From Vibrio celticus (GTDB taxonomy: Bacteria; Pseudomonadota; Gammaproteobacteria; Enterobacterales; Vibrionaceae): a stretch of 64,000 nucleotides of DNA. The position numbers and the translations under genes were made by a program. This document shows positions 8,300-17,009 of this stretch, one piece after another (positions within the stretch are counted from its first letter, which is position 1; the number at the start of each line of letters is the position of its first letter). The notes under the pieces were generated by a model, which did no database searches, was not told where the DNA came from, and worked only from the letters and a program-made list of their open reading frames with translations. The stretch lies in NCBI RefSeq assembly GCF_024347335.1, contig NZ_AP025464.1, positions 496,001 through 560,000 on the forward strand. The letters are read 5' to 3'.

Positions 8300-10198
8300 C
8301 TAGGAGTGATCTTTGCTCTCACCACTTTTATGCTCAAAGGCATAGTCGAGTACTTTACGGATATAAGGTGCGCCGACTTTCGAGCCGCCGTTACCGTGTT
8401 CAATGACCACAGTCGCGACATATTCAGGGTGTTCATAAGGTGCGAAAGCTGTGTAAAGCGCGTGGTCAAGTAGATGCCTAGCGAGTTTCTTCGAGTTGTA
8501 GACCTGATCTTTCGCAAGATCAAACACTTGTGCAGTTCCTGATTTACCGCCGCTCGTGTATTTAGTTCCCTTAAATGCACGCCTGCCGCTGCCTCGACTT
8601 CCGTGGTTCACGAGTCGCATCGCGTTGATGGGCACATCCCAAATTCTATCCGGTACTTCAGTGATTGAGGGCATTGGCTCCGGTTCGACAAGTTGTTGTG
8701 TACTGAAATCTTCGCCGTGATCTAAGGTTGCTCTCAAGATATGAGGGGGCATCACCTTACCATGATTAACTAATACTGATGTTGCTTTAGCAAGTTGCAT
8801 TGGAGTGGATGTCCAATAACCTTGGCCAATACCAATCGGAACTGTGTCGCCCTGATACCAAGGGGTGCGATAACGCATCATTTTCCATTCTCGAGTCGGC
8901 ATGTTGGCGGTACTTTCTTCATAGATGTCGATACCTGTCGGTTCACCAAATCCAAATCGGTTCATCCAACTTGAGATTCGGTCAATACCCAAATCAAAAG
9001 CGGTTTGATAAAAGAATGAATCCACAGACTCTTCAATCGCTTGGGTGACATCAACAGGCCCGTGCCCCCAACGTTTCCAGTCACGCCACGATTTGGAGTT
9101 TCGTTTAGAGCCAGGAATTCTCCATACCCCATGGTCGTTACGAATTGTATCTTCAGAGATAACATGCTCTTGCAGTCCTGCCACAGCCATAAATGGTTTA
9201 ACAGTTGATGCAGGAGGATAAACACCTAGAGTCGTACGGTTTACCAACGGGTGAGCAGGGTCATTCAATAAGCGTTGATAGTTCTTACTCGAAATGCCGT
9301 CGACAAAAAGGTTAGGGTCGTAACTCGGGCTTGATGCCATCGCTAACACGCTGTTGTCTTTTGGATCGAGAATAACTGCGCTGCCAGTTCTATGGTCAAG
9401 TTGCTCAAAAACGTATTTTTGCAGTTCAAGGTCGATATTTAGCACGATATCTTTGCCGGCTACTGGCGGCACGTATTCAATCGTTCGAACAACTCGTCCG
9501 CGGCTATTTACTTCTACTTCCTGATAGCCCTTGGTTCCATGTAGGATATCTTCGTAATAACGCTCAACGCCGAGTTTACCTATGATTGTTGTAGCTTGAT
9601 AATTCGCATCTATCCCTTGTTCTTCAAGTTTTCTTAGATCGCTATCGTTGATATGCGCCACGTAACCAAGAACGTGGGTAAGAACCTCACCATTCGGGTA
9701 AAAACGCTTTAAGCTGGTATCGATAGATAACCCGGGGAACTGGTACTGATGAACAGAGAACTTCGCAATCTCTTCTTCCGTTAAGTTCTCTAGAATGGTC
9801 ACTGATTTAAAACGGCGGGTGTTGTGATAACGTTTTTTGAAACGAGCGATCTGCTCGGCATCACGTGGGACGTATTTGTCTAGCTTGGCGAGCATTGCAT
9901 CGACATCATCGGTTTGCTCTGGAATCATAGTCAGATCAAAGACAAGTTTGTTCTCTGCAAGCAACACGCCGTTACGGTCGTAAATAAGTCCACGAGTAGG
10001 GGCGATAGGTAATACTTTGATTCTGTTGCCATCGGCACGAGTTTGATAGCTTTTAAAATTTTCAACTTGAAGTCGGTATAGATTACCGACTAAGACAAGA
10101 GTGAACATCAAGATCCCACAAAACGCGACGATTACGCGGTTTTTGAATAGGTTCACTTCGATTTTATGGTCACGCATCTTAACGCGTTTATGGTTCAT
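8300..10198 (-). CDS. Penicillin-binding protein 2 (MrdA family), orphan copy
   Basis: A 632-residue class B transpeptidase that cross-links peptidoglycan during elongation. It has a short cytoplasmic tail, one membrane anchor (about 22-42), a dimerisation/pedestal region (about 60-240) and a transpeptidase domain. The catalytic motifs are present: STVK at 331-334, SVD at 391-393 and KSGT near residue 550. GAGG precedes the start. In E. coli mrdA lies beside rlmH, mrdB and rlpA; here none of those is adjacent, so this is probably a second PBP2 paralogue rather than the housekeeping gene. Family call is firm; paralogue status is inferred. Confidence 0.88.
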   Translation of the reverse strand: MNHKRVKMRDHKIEVNLFKNRVIVAFCGILMFTLVLVGNLYRLQVENFKSYQTRADGNRIKVLPIAPTRGLIYDRNGVLLAENKLVFDLTMIPEQTDDVDAMLAKLDKYVPRDAEQIARFKKRYHNTRRFKSVTILENLTEEEIAKFSVHQYQFPGLSIDTSLKRFYPNGEVLTHVLGYVAHINDSDLRKLEEQGIDANYQATTIIGKLGVERYYEDILHGTKGYQEVEVNSRGRVVRTIEYVPPVAGKDIVLNIDLELQKYVFEQLDHRTGSAVILDPKDNSVLAMASSPSYDPNLFVDGISSKNYQRLLNDPAHPLVNRTTLGVYPPASTVKPFMAVAGLQEHVISEDTIRNDHGVWRIPGSKRNSKSWRDWKRWGHGPVDVTQAIEESVDSFFYQTAFDLGIDRISSWMNRFGFGEPTGIDIYEESTANMPTREWKMMRYRTPWYQGDTVPIGIGQGYWTSTPMQLAKATSVLVNHGKVMPPHILRATLDHGEDFSTQQLVEPEPMPSITEVPDRIWDVPINAMRLVNHGSRGSGRRAFKGTKYTSGGKSGTAQVFDLAKDQVYNSKKLARHLLDHALYTAFAPYEHPEYVATVVIEHGNGGSKVGAPYIRKVLDYAFEHKSGESKDHS

Positions 10199-10574
10199 TG
10201 AAGCCTCAAGAGATTGTTACATTTGGTTACACTTGTCGAATCGGGACTTTATCTGAATATCACTAGGGTTTTGTAAAAGCTATGTCATGATTTTTGGGAT
10301 CGACAGTATTAGGTGGCGGTAAACAACGTGTTTAATTTTATTATTTCACAAGATGATAAGTAATTGATGTAAAGATTGGTTTTATGAATTTATAGCGTTG
10401 GAGAGTCTTGATAACACAAGACTTCAGGTAAATAGAGGTTAGATAAATTTACGGCCCTCAGAATGAGAGCCGTAGAAGGTTAATTTGCTTATTTAGTGGC
10501 TTAGAAGCTTTAGTAAACTAAAAGCTTAGAACTTCAAAAGCCTAGAAGCACAATAAATCCGATATTTAACGAAA
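10199..10574. other. Gene-free spacer with a hairpin
   Basis: No supported gene. ACGGCCCTC at 10451 pairs with GAGAGCCGT at 10465-10473 but lacks a T run. A near-palindrome around two AAGCTT sites lies at 10505-10527. The A/T-rich part next to 10198 should hold the PBP2 promoter. Confidence 0.5.
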
Positions 10575-12230
10575 TCAGTTCGAAGGCTTGAACTGAGATT
10601 TACGCATACGGTTCAGAGCAGCCATCACATCTAATGTTCTTGGCTTCGCTAGGTCACCGTAGTTAGGCATATTAGCGTGCCATTCGTTTTCTAAAATAGC
10701 GTTGAACTCTTTCGCAGGGTTGCTTGACCAACCTGGAGTTTGCGCGAATTGGAACCAAGCCCAACCGATCGCGTTCACTTCAGACGGTGATTCTAACTGC
10801 TCAAGCGCAGAAAGGTCTGCGAACTCTTTACCAAAACGCAGTGACTCTTTGCCTTTAGCATTAACACGGAATTTACCGTCAGTCAGAATGTTCATCAGTG
10901 AAGCACGGTTCAATGAACGCGGTACAAACGTTTCTAAAGCAGTTTCACATTCGTTAGTACGCTGAGTCGGGTGCTGAGCAATCACGTCTTTTGCTTTTTC
11001 AGTCACATCTACCGCTTGGTAGTCGTGCATTTGAATCACAGTGTTCGCGACATCTAGGTAATCGCCAGAGCCGCCCATTACAACAATGGTAGAGATATCT
11101 ATCTCTTCACGAAGCTGACCAATGCGGTCGACAAGTGGTGTGATTGGCTCATCGCCTTTTGACACGAGTGCTTGCATACGCTCATCACGAATCATGAAGT
11201 TAGTCGCTGACGTATCTTCATCAATAAGTAGAGTTTGAACGCCGGCTTCAATCGATTCTTGTAACCAAGCCGCTTGAGACGTAGAGCCTGACGCATCTTG
11301 TGTGCTGAAATCAGACGTGTCTTTCTTCATTGGTAAATGGTTGATGTAGTTTGACAGGTTCAAGCTGTGTACACATCGGCCATCTTCAGCGCGAATCTTC
11401 ATCGTATCAATTGCAGTTACAATGCCTTCGCGACCGTCACCAGGAATATGGTTGTAGATAGAACGTTCAACGGCGTTCAACAGCGTCGATTTACCATGGA
11501 AACCACCACCAACGATCAGCGTTATGCCTTTTGGAATACCTAGGCCTGTCACGTCGCCTTGGTTTGGAGTGTTTAAAGTAACACTCAGCGATTCTGGAGC
11601 TGCGAAAGGTACCGCGTCTTTCATTGGAAGGTCGCAGTTACCTGCGATACGCGGTAACACACTGCCGTTTGCAACGAATGCCGCTAGGTTCTTTTCATCC
11701 AATTGAGCACGCAGTGCTTCTTGGTCTTCAATCGTTTCACAATGTTTGATCATTGCATCGATGTTTAACTCACGCTCAAGCGTCGCACGACGAATAAACT
11801 TCGGTAAGTAGAAAGTGATGATGTTGTTCGCTTTCTTAGCAAGAATGCTACGACCATCAGCTGGTAGATTAATACGGAAACGAATTTCGATGCCGTGGTC
11901 TGTGAATACAACAGCTGTGTTGTCTAAGACGGTTTGACCCGTCAGGGCGATAGACACGGTCGATTCTTGTTTCGCGAACTCAGAGAAGCTACGTGCGATA
12001 AAGTCACGAGCGGCTACTTGGTATTCGTAAGATTTTTCTTTCAGCCAATCTAACCCGGTCAAAGACCACGCGCGCGTTGCACGAAAACGAGAAGCTGACG
12101 CGTACGGGTCACCTTGGATGTGGTCGATGTGTAATTCAAAATCAGCAAAGTCGTATTGACCTTTAATTTGTTGATATGCACGGTAGTTTTGTTTTTCGAG
12201 CTTTTTAAGCTTTGCAGTCAACTGATCCAT
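10575..12230 (-). CDS. ABC-class ATPase, PF09818 type
   Basis: A 551-residue soluble protein of the unusual single-chain ABC-class ATPase family. The nucleotide-binding core sits in the second half of the protein: Walker A GGGFHGKST (about residue 240-250) and Walker B LLIDEDTSATNF, where DED supplies the catalytic acidic residues. There are no membrane helices and no partner permease, so it is not a transporter subunit. Function in bacteria is not established to my knowledge. It is monocistronic; the start codon lacks a strong ribosome-binding site. Confidence 0.8.
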   Translation of the reverse strand: MDQLTAKLKKLEKQNYRAYQQIKGQYDFADFELHIDHIQGDPYASASRFRATRAWSLTGLDWLKEKSYEYQVAARDFIARSFSEFAKQESTVSIALTGQTVLDNTAVVFTDHGIEIRFRINLPADGRSILAKKANNIITFYLPKFIRRATLERELNIDAMIKHCETIEDQEALRAQLDEKNLAAFVANGSVLPRIAGNCDLPMKDAVPFAAPESLSVTLNTPNQGDVTGLGIPKGITLIVGGGFHGKSTLLNAVERSIYNHIPGDGREGIVTAIDTMKIRAEDGRCVHSLNLSNYINHLPMKKDTSDFSTQDASGSTSQAAWLQESIEAGVQTLLIDEDTSATNFMIRDERMQALVSKGDEPITPLVDRIGQLREEIDISTIVVMGGSGDYLDVANTVIQMHDYQAVDVTEKAKDVIAQHPTQRTNECETALETFVPRSLNRASLMNILTDGKFRVNAKGKESLRFGKEFADLSALEQLESPSEVNAIGWAWFQFAQTPGWSSNPAKEFNAILENEWHANMPNYGDLAKPRTLDVMAALNRMRKSQFKPSN

Positions 12231-12351
12231 AACGAGGAATGCCTATAGTAAGGGGAAAGATAAAAACAGAAAGGCGGCGATTATAAAAATCACCACCTTT
12301 AGAGTAAAGAGAAAGTAGACCTAAATCCAAAACTAACTGCTCTTTTTTGCT

Positions 12352-14259
12352 TTAAGCGTAACGAGTTATCCCCAAATAGTTTTGATTGATTAAGCTGTGT
12401 TCGAATTCTTGGCTCGGCATTGGTCTTCCGTAAAGGTAACCTTGGCCCACATCACAGCCTTCATTAATAATAAATTGCTCCTGAACCTCGGTTTCTATGC
12501 CTTCAATCGTCACTTTTAAGTCGAGCTTTTTGGCAATTTGGACAATAGAACGAACAATTTCCGAGTCTTCGTGTGAGTTGAGCATTTGGTCGATAAAGCT
12601 CTTATCAATCTTAATGGTGTCGAATGGGAACTTCTTCAGATAACTGAAGGAGGCGTAGCCCGTACCGAAGTCATCTAGTGACAATGTAATGCCAATATCG
12701 TGCAAAGATCCCAAGGTATTCTTGGCAACCACTTCATCTGCAATCAGTCCGCTCTCCGTAACTTCAAGTTCTAAGAAACGAGGCTCTAAATGATAGGTTT
12801 CGAGTAGGTGAACCACTTGTTCCGCAAAGTGTACGTTCTTGAGTTGAATGGCAGATACATTCACGGCCATTTTGAAATCGTCGACGTATTCGGACCACTC
12901 TTTGGCTTTTTCAATCGCGTTGCGTAGAACAAAGCTGCCCACTTCGAAAATCAAACCGTTTTGCTCGGCCATGTGGATCAGGGTTTCGTTAGAGATGTCG
13001 CCCAAAACAGGATGTCGCCAACGAAGCAAAGCTTCTGCACCCACCCAACGATGCGTCAACGGACAAACTTTGGGTTGAAAGTAGAGCATAAGGTCATCAT
13101 TACGAACGGCTTGAAGCAAATAGCCTTCGATCTTATTAATGTGGGTTTGCTCTTCGGTATGGGATTGAGAATAGTAAGCGAACTTTTGTCCTGAATCTTT
13201 ACACGCTAACATCGCTTCAGAAGATTTCTGCAGAATGCTTTCCGCGTCATCTTCGCCGTTCGTAATTGCAATCCCTATAAAGGCATGTAAATGCACTTTG
13301 TCACTTTCGATATCGAATTCTGAATGACCAACTTTAACGAGCGTCTGGCAAAGTTCTTCTAAGCGCTGGTGCAAATCTTTAACGCTAAACGCCAATACGA
13401 GATCTACCGAAGTAGGGCGTGCAGTTAATACATCGATATCAGACATACTGTCGATGCGTTTTCGGTATTCAACAAGCACTTGGTCTAACGCGTTATAGCC
13501 GTATCGTGCTTGTATGCGTCTACCGTTGGTAAAACCAATATGAACGACTGCAAATGAGCTGTCTGTCAGCCTTCTCTGTGACAGTAGCTTGTGGTTTAAG
13601 CGAGATTCAAATGCGTTTCGGTTTAAAAAGCCGGTGCCGAGGTCGTGATTCTTTTGGAAGTTAATCTTCTGTTCAGCCGCTTTTCGTTTATCAATTTCTT
13701 GATTCAACGAGTAATTAAGGCTCGCGAGATCTTTAGTGCGATTGTAAACGCGGTTTTTTAGGTCGCGATTCATTTGGGTAAGCTTGGCGTGTTGGAATAG
13801 GGTTTTAAGCTGAGATTCAATCGAAGTCCGAAAGCTCTCTAACAGTTTGATATAAGTAGGGGTGTAGTGATTCTCTTTCGAGTCCAAGATACAAATGGTG
13901 CCAAACAGTTCACCGTTAGGCCAAAGTAATGGAATACCACAATAGGAGACTAAGCCGAGTTTGATGTCTGGGTTGTTGTCCCACTTAGGATCGGCAAGCG
14001 CGTTAGGCACAAGAAGCTGTCGTTGAGTTTCCATCACTGTTTCGCAGTACAGCCCATTCCCCAGCGTTTCAGAATCACCTTTGTTGTATGGGTTGTTCTC
14101 GCTACGACTGGTTGAAAAAACTTCAATGTAATTGGCGTGAACACGCATGATCAGTGCTGCGGGCACTTGAGTAATTTGAGCTAAGAGGTCGACAATATTC
14201 TGCCAACCGTGCTCCATATCGTCTGGGATATCTAAATCGAGAGTTTTTATTTTCTTCAT
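12352..14259 (-). CDS. GAF-GGDEF-EAL cyclic-di-GMP phosphodiesterase
   Basis: A 635-residue soluble signalling protein: GAF sensor domain (about 10-165), coiled linker (about 165-195), a GGDEF-fold domain (about 205-365) and an EAL domain (about 375-625). The GGDEF signature itself is missing (the site reads TSVDLVLAF), so cyclase activity is unlikely. The EAL domain keeps EALLRW and DDFGTGYASFSYL, and so should hydrolyse c-di-GMP. I chose the ATG at 14259 because GGAG lies just upstream; the ATG at 14274 has no such site. No membrane segment, so the GAF domain probably senses a cytoplasmic ligand. Confidence 0.88.
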   Translation of the reverse strand: MKKIKTLDLDIPDDMEHGWQNIVDLLAQITQVPAALIMRVHANYIEVFSTSRSENNPYNKGDSETLGNGLYCETVMETQRQLLVPNALADPKWDNNPDIKLGLVSYCGIPLLWPNGELFGTICILDSKENHYTPTYIKLLESFRTSIESQLKTLFQHAKLTQMNRDLKNRVYNRTKDLASLNYSLNQEIDKRKAAEQKINFQKNHDLGTGFLNRNAFESRLNHKLLSQRRLTDSSFAVVHIGFTNGRRIQARYGYNALDQVLVEYRKRIDSMSDIDVLTARPTSVDLVLAFSVKDLHQRLEELCQTLVKVGHSEFDIESDKVHLHAFIGIAITNGEDDAESILQKSSEAMLACKDSGQKFAYYSQSHTEEQTHINKIEGYLLQAVRNDDLMLYFQPKVCPLTHRWVGAEALLRWRHPVLGDISNETLIHMAEQNGLIFEVGSFVLRNAIEKAKEWSEYVDDFKMAVNVSAIQLKNVHFAEQVVHLLETYHLEPRFLELEVTESGLIADEVVAKNTLGSLHDIGITLSLDDFGTGYASFSYLKKFPFDTIKIDKSFIDQMLNSHEDSEIVRSIVQIAKKLDLKVTIEGIETEVQEQFIINEGCDVGQGYLYGRPMPSQEFEHSLINQNYLGITRYA

Positions 14260-14368
14260 ATGACTCCGAGTCAATTATGCTAAATGCATCAACACATCCT
14301 GTGTTAATTATGATGAACCAAATAAACTATGAACCTTACGTTTAGTAAGTATAAGAAATGTTGCACAA

Positions 14369-14396
14369 AAAACCTCGGCAATTTTGCAGAGGTTTT
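14369..14396 (-). terminator. Terminator of fabV
   Basis: Arms AAAACCTC and GAGGTTTT around a 12-base loop. Read on the minus strand the hairpin is followed by a T run, 41 bases after the fabV stop. Confidence 0.75.
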
Positions 14397-14436
14397 CAAA
14401 TGTGAATCCGGGTCTCAGTAATGAGATAAATTTCGA

Positions 14437-15636
14437 TTAGGGCTTTAATTTTATAAAGTCTTCGCTATTCAGTTTCTTACTGTAATCTACTGATGGCTGC
14501 GCAAACCCGTTGAGCTGCAAGAACTCGTCTTTGAACCCTTGGTAATCACCTAAAGTTTTGAAGTTGTTTTCGTCCATCTTCTCTAGCAGTTCGGTCACAT
14601 GTGCTTGGGTTTCAGGATCTAACTCCCAATCGTCCATACGAATCAGACGTTCACCATCAAGCGGAACTTTGGTTTGTCCATACAGTTTGCTGCTAAACAA
14701 ACGCTGCATCTGCTCGATACAACCTTCGTGGGTTTCTTTCTCTTTCATCACTTTGTACAAAGCAAGCAGGTAAGGGCTTAACCCTGGGATGAACACACTT
14801 GCTTTGGTTACCAACGCCTTACACACGGTCGCGTAAGCATTGCCGTCGAAGTTAGCTAGTTCGAGGTTTAATGCATGACTGGTTTGATGAAGGTCGATCT
14901 TAGCGCGACCTAAAGTACCGTCTAAGTAGATAGGGTGCGTCACTTCAGGGCCAACATAGGAGAAGGCGATCGTCTTACAACCCGGAGCAATAGACTCAGC
15001 GTTGATCAGTTCGTCTATCCAGTTTTCCCAATCTTCACCACCCATCACTTTGAGTGTACTTTCAGCTTCTTCTTCTGTTGCAGCGTCGAGCGTGTTGGTC
15101 ACCCAGTTGTCGTGTTCCAGAGAAATGGTTGCGCCAGTTACGCTTTCACCAATAGGTTTGATGGCAGAGCGCCAAAACTCATCGGAATCTGGTTTAGGAC
15201 GAACGCCTGCAGCTAAGCTATAGATAATTAGATCCACTTCACCTTCAAAGTAGGTTTCAATGGCTTCGACAACTTGTGAACGTGTTTCTTGCGAAAATGC
15301 GTCGCCAACGATGTTAATTGCAGTGCGTTGCTCTCGGTCTGCTTCTTTTTTGAAGTAGATGTTGTTGTACCAACCAGCACTACCTAGGGATTTTTCGTTT
15401 GGACCGCGCTCGAATGAGACGCCGATAGTGTCAGCTTTTGCGCCGCCAAAGGTAAGGGCAATACGAGCGGCTAGGCCAAAGCCTGAGGAAGCGCCGATAA
15501 TCAGTACTCGTTTAGGGCCATCTTTGATTTGCGGCGCACTCTTAACAAACTTGATTTGTTGCTTTACGGCTTCTTGACAGCCAAGAGGGTGAGCGCTTTT
15601 GGCTACCACACCCTTGATAACAGGTTCGACAAGCAT
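14437..15636 (-). CDS. fabV: Enoyl-[ACP] reductase FabV (trans-2-enoyl-CoA reductase)
   Basis: NADH-dependent reduction of trans-2-enoyl thioesters, the last step of the fatty-acid elongation cycle, in the cytoplasm. At 399 residues it has the usual FabV length, larger than FabI. An N-terminal dinucleotide-binding segment GASSGFGLA lies near residue 50. The FabV active-site pattern Tyr-x8-Lys is visible as YLDGTLGRAK near residue 240. AAGGTT precedes the start. FabV was first described in V. cholerae and is naturally resistant to triclosan. It is monocistronic. Confidence 0.95.
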   Translation of the reverse strand: MLVEPVIKGVVAKSAHPLGCQEAVKQQIKFVKSAPQIKDGPKRVLIIGASSGFGLAARIALTFGGAKADTIGVSFERGPNEKSLGSAGWYNNIYFKKEADREQRTAINIVGDAFSQETRSQVVEAIETYFEGEVDLIIYSLAAGVRPKPDSDEFWRSAIKPIGESVTGATISLEHDNWVTNTLDAATEEEAESTLKVMGGEDWENWIDELINAESIAPGCKTIAFSYVGPEVTHPIYLDGTLGRAKIDLHQTSHALNLELANFDGNAYATVCKALVTKASVFIPGLSPYLLALYKVMKEKETHEGCIEQMQRLFSSKLYGQTKVPLDGERLIRMDDWELDPETQAHVTELLEKMDENNFKTLGDYQGFKDEFLQLNGFAQPSVDYSKKLNSEDFIKLKP

Positions 15637-15717
15637 AAATAACCTTACAGTTAACGATGATATGCACTCAGGCTAACGTAAAGCTGTGTAAAATTTATTG
15701 AGCTAGACCATTAAAAC

Positions 15718-16335
15718 TTAAAGATACTGATATAATTCTTCGGCGACAAATTCAGCAATCCAAGGTTGAGCTTCTGGTTTTGGATGCAGTCCATCGTTCA
15801 TCATCCACTCAGGTTTGAGGATGATATGCTCTAGAAAAAACGGCAAAAGTGGTACGTTATGTTGATCAGCAAGCGCTGCAAAAACGTATTCAAACTGTTG
15901 GTTATAACGCTTTCCGTAATTCGGTGGGATTTTAATCTGCATCATTATAGGTTTGGCGCCCGCAGCTTTTATCTGCTCAATGATTTGATCAAGATTCGCA
16001 GACATCAGCTTTGGTGGGAACCCACGAAGTCCATCATTCGCACCAAGTTCAATAAGAACGGTGTCTGGAGCATGTTCTTCAAGCAATTGTGGTAAGCGAG
16101 CTAAACCATTGCCCGTTGTATCACCAGAAATACTTCCGTTAACCACGGTTACCGTTTTGTCATGCTTTGCTAACGCGTCTGGTAACAGGCTTGGCCAACT
16201 CTGTTTGATGTCCATGTTGTAACCAGCACTCAAGCTATCACCAAGGACCAGTAACTTAGAATCTAAGTCGGTATCTTGAGCCAAAGAAGCGGTTGAAAAT
16301 AAAATAAAGAATAAAAAGGAAATTAGTCGAGTCAT
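15718..16335 (-). CDS. tesA: TesA multifunctional esterase/thioesterase I
   Basis: Periplasmic SGNH hydrolase acting on acyl-CoA, lysophospholipids and aryl esters. The signal peptide is at residues 1-20 (RLISFLFFILFSTASLAQ). Catalytic blocks are GDSLSAG (block I Ser), Gly in SISGD, GAND, and DGLHPKPEA carrying the Asp/His pair. The start at 16335 gives a clean signal peptide and has GGAT upstream; an ATG at 16350 would add five residues. Its start codon overlaps that of the divergent ybbA, the same tesA/ybbA arrangement as in E. coli. Confidence 0.92.
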   Translation of the reverse strand: MTRLISFLFFILFSTASLAQDTDLDSKLLVLGDSLSAGYNMDIKQSWPSLLPDALAKHDKTVTVVNGSISGDTTGNGLARLPQLLEEHAPDTVLIELGANDGLRGFPPKLMSANLDQIIEQIKAAGAKPIMMQIKIPPNYGKRYNQQFEYVFAALADQHNVPLLPFFLEHIILKPEWMMNDGLHPKPEAQPWIAEFVAEELYQYL

Positions 16336-17008
16336 GCATACATCCATCATTAAAGCAGAAGCTGTTTCGAAGACAGTGTCTACTAATCAAGAACATTTAA
16401 CAATCCTAGAGCACGTCGATATCGATATTCGTGAAGGCGAAACTGTCGCGATTGTTGGCACGTCTGGCGCGGGTAAGTCGACCCTAATGACGCTGCTTGC
16501 TGGTCTTGATGTACCAACGAAAGGCGAAATCAGTTTATTAGGACAGCCACTTTCACAACTTGATGATGAGGCAAGGGCTAAGATCCGCAGTGAATCGGTA
16601 GGGTTTGTATTTCAAAGCTTCTTATTAATTCCAAGCCTTTCTGCGCTACAAAATGTCACGTTGCCTTGTTTGTTGAAGGGAGAAGACGAAGACATCGAAC
16701 GCGCGACGGCTCTGCTTGAATCAGTAGGCTTGAAAGACAGGCTTGATCACTTGCCGTCCCAATTATCTGGTGGTGAGCAACAAAGGGTCGCGTTGGCGCG
16801 CGCATTTATGATCAAGCCAAAAATCCTTTTTGCTGATGAACCCACAGGTAACCTAGACCAGCAAACGGCTGCCAAGATTGTTGAGTTGTTGTTTGAATTG
16901 AACGCATCTCACGGCACCACGTTGGTTTTGGTGACACACGATCCTAAGCTTGCACAACGTTGCCAAAGAACACTTAAGATGCATGTCGGTCAGATAGAGG
17001 AAGTCTAA
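16334..17008 (+). CDS. ybbA: ABC transporter ATP-binding protein YbbA
   Basis: A 224-residue ATPase of the MacB/LolD type with Walker A GTSGAGKST (about 43-51), Q-loop, signature LSGGEQQRVALARA (about 145-158), Walker B ILFADEPTG and the H-loop VTHD. It should power the large FtsX-type permease encoded one base downstream, as in E. coli ybbA-ybbP. The start ATG shares two bases with the tesA start codon on the other strand, so both promoters must lie inside the neighbouring coding sequences. AAGGAA lies 12 bases upstream, rather far. Confidence 0.92.
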   Translation: MHTSIIKAEAVSKTVSTNQEHLTILEHVDIDIREGETVAIVGTSGAGKSTLMTLLAGLDVPTKGEISLLGQPLSQLDDEARAKIRSESVGFVFQSFLLIPSLSALQNVTLPCLLKGEDEDIERATALLESVGLKDRLDHLPSQLSGGEQQRVALARAFMIKPKILFADEPTGNLDQQTAAKIVELLFELNASHGTTLVLVTHDPKLAQRCQRTLKMHVGQIEEV

Positions 17009-17009
17009 A

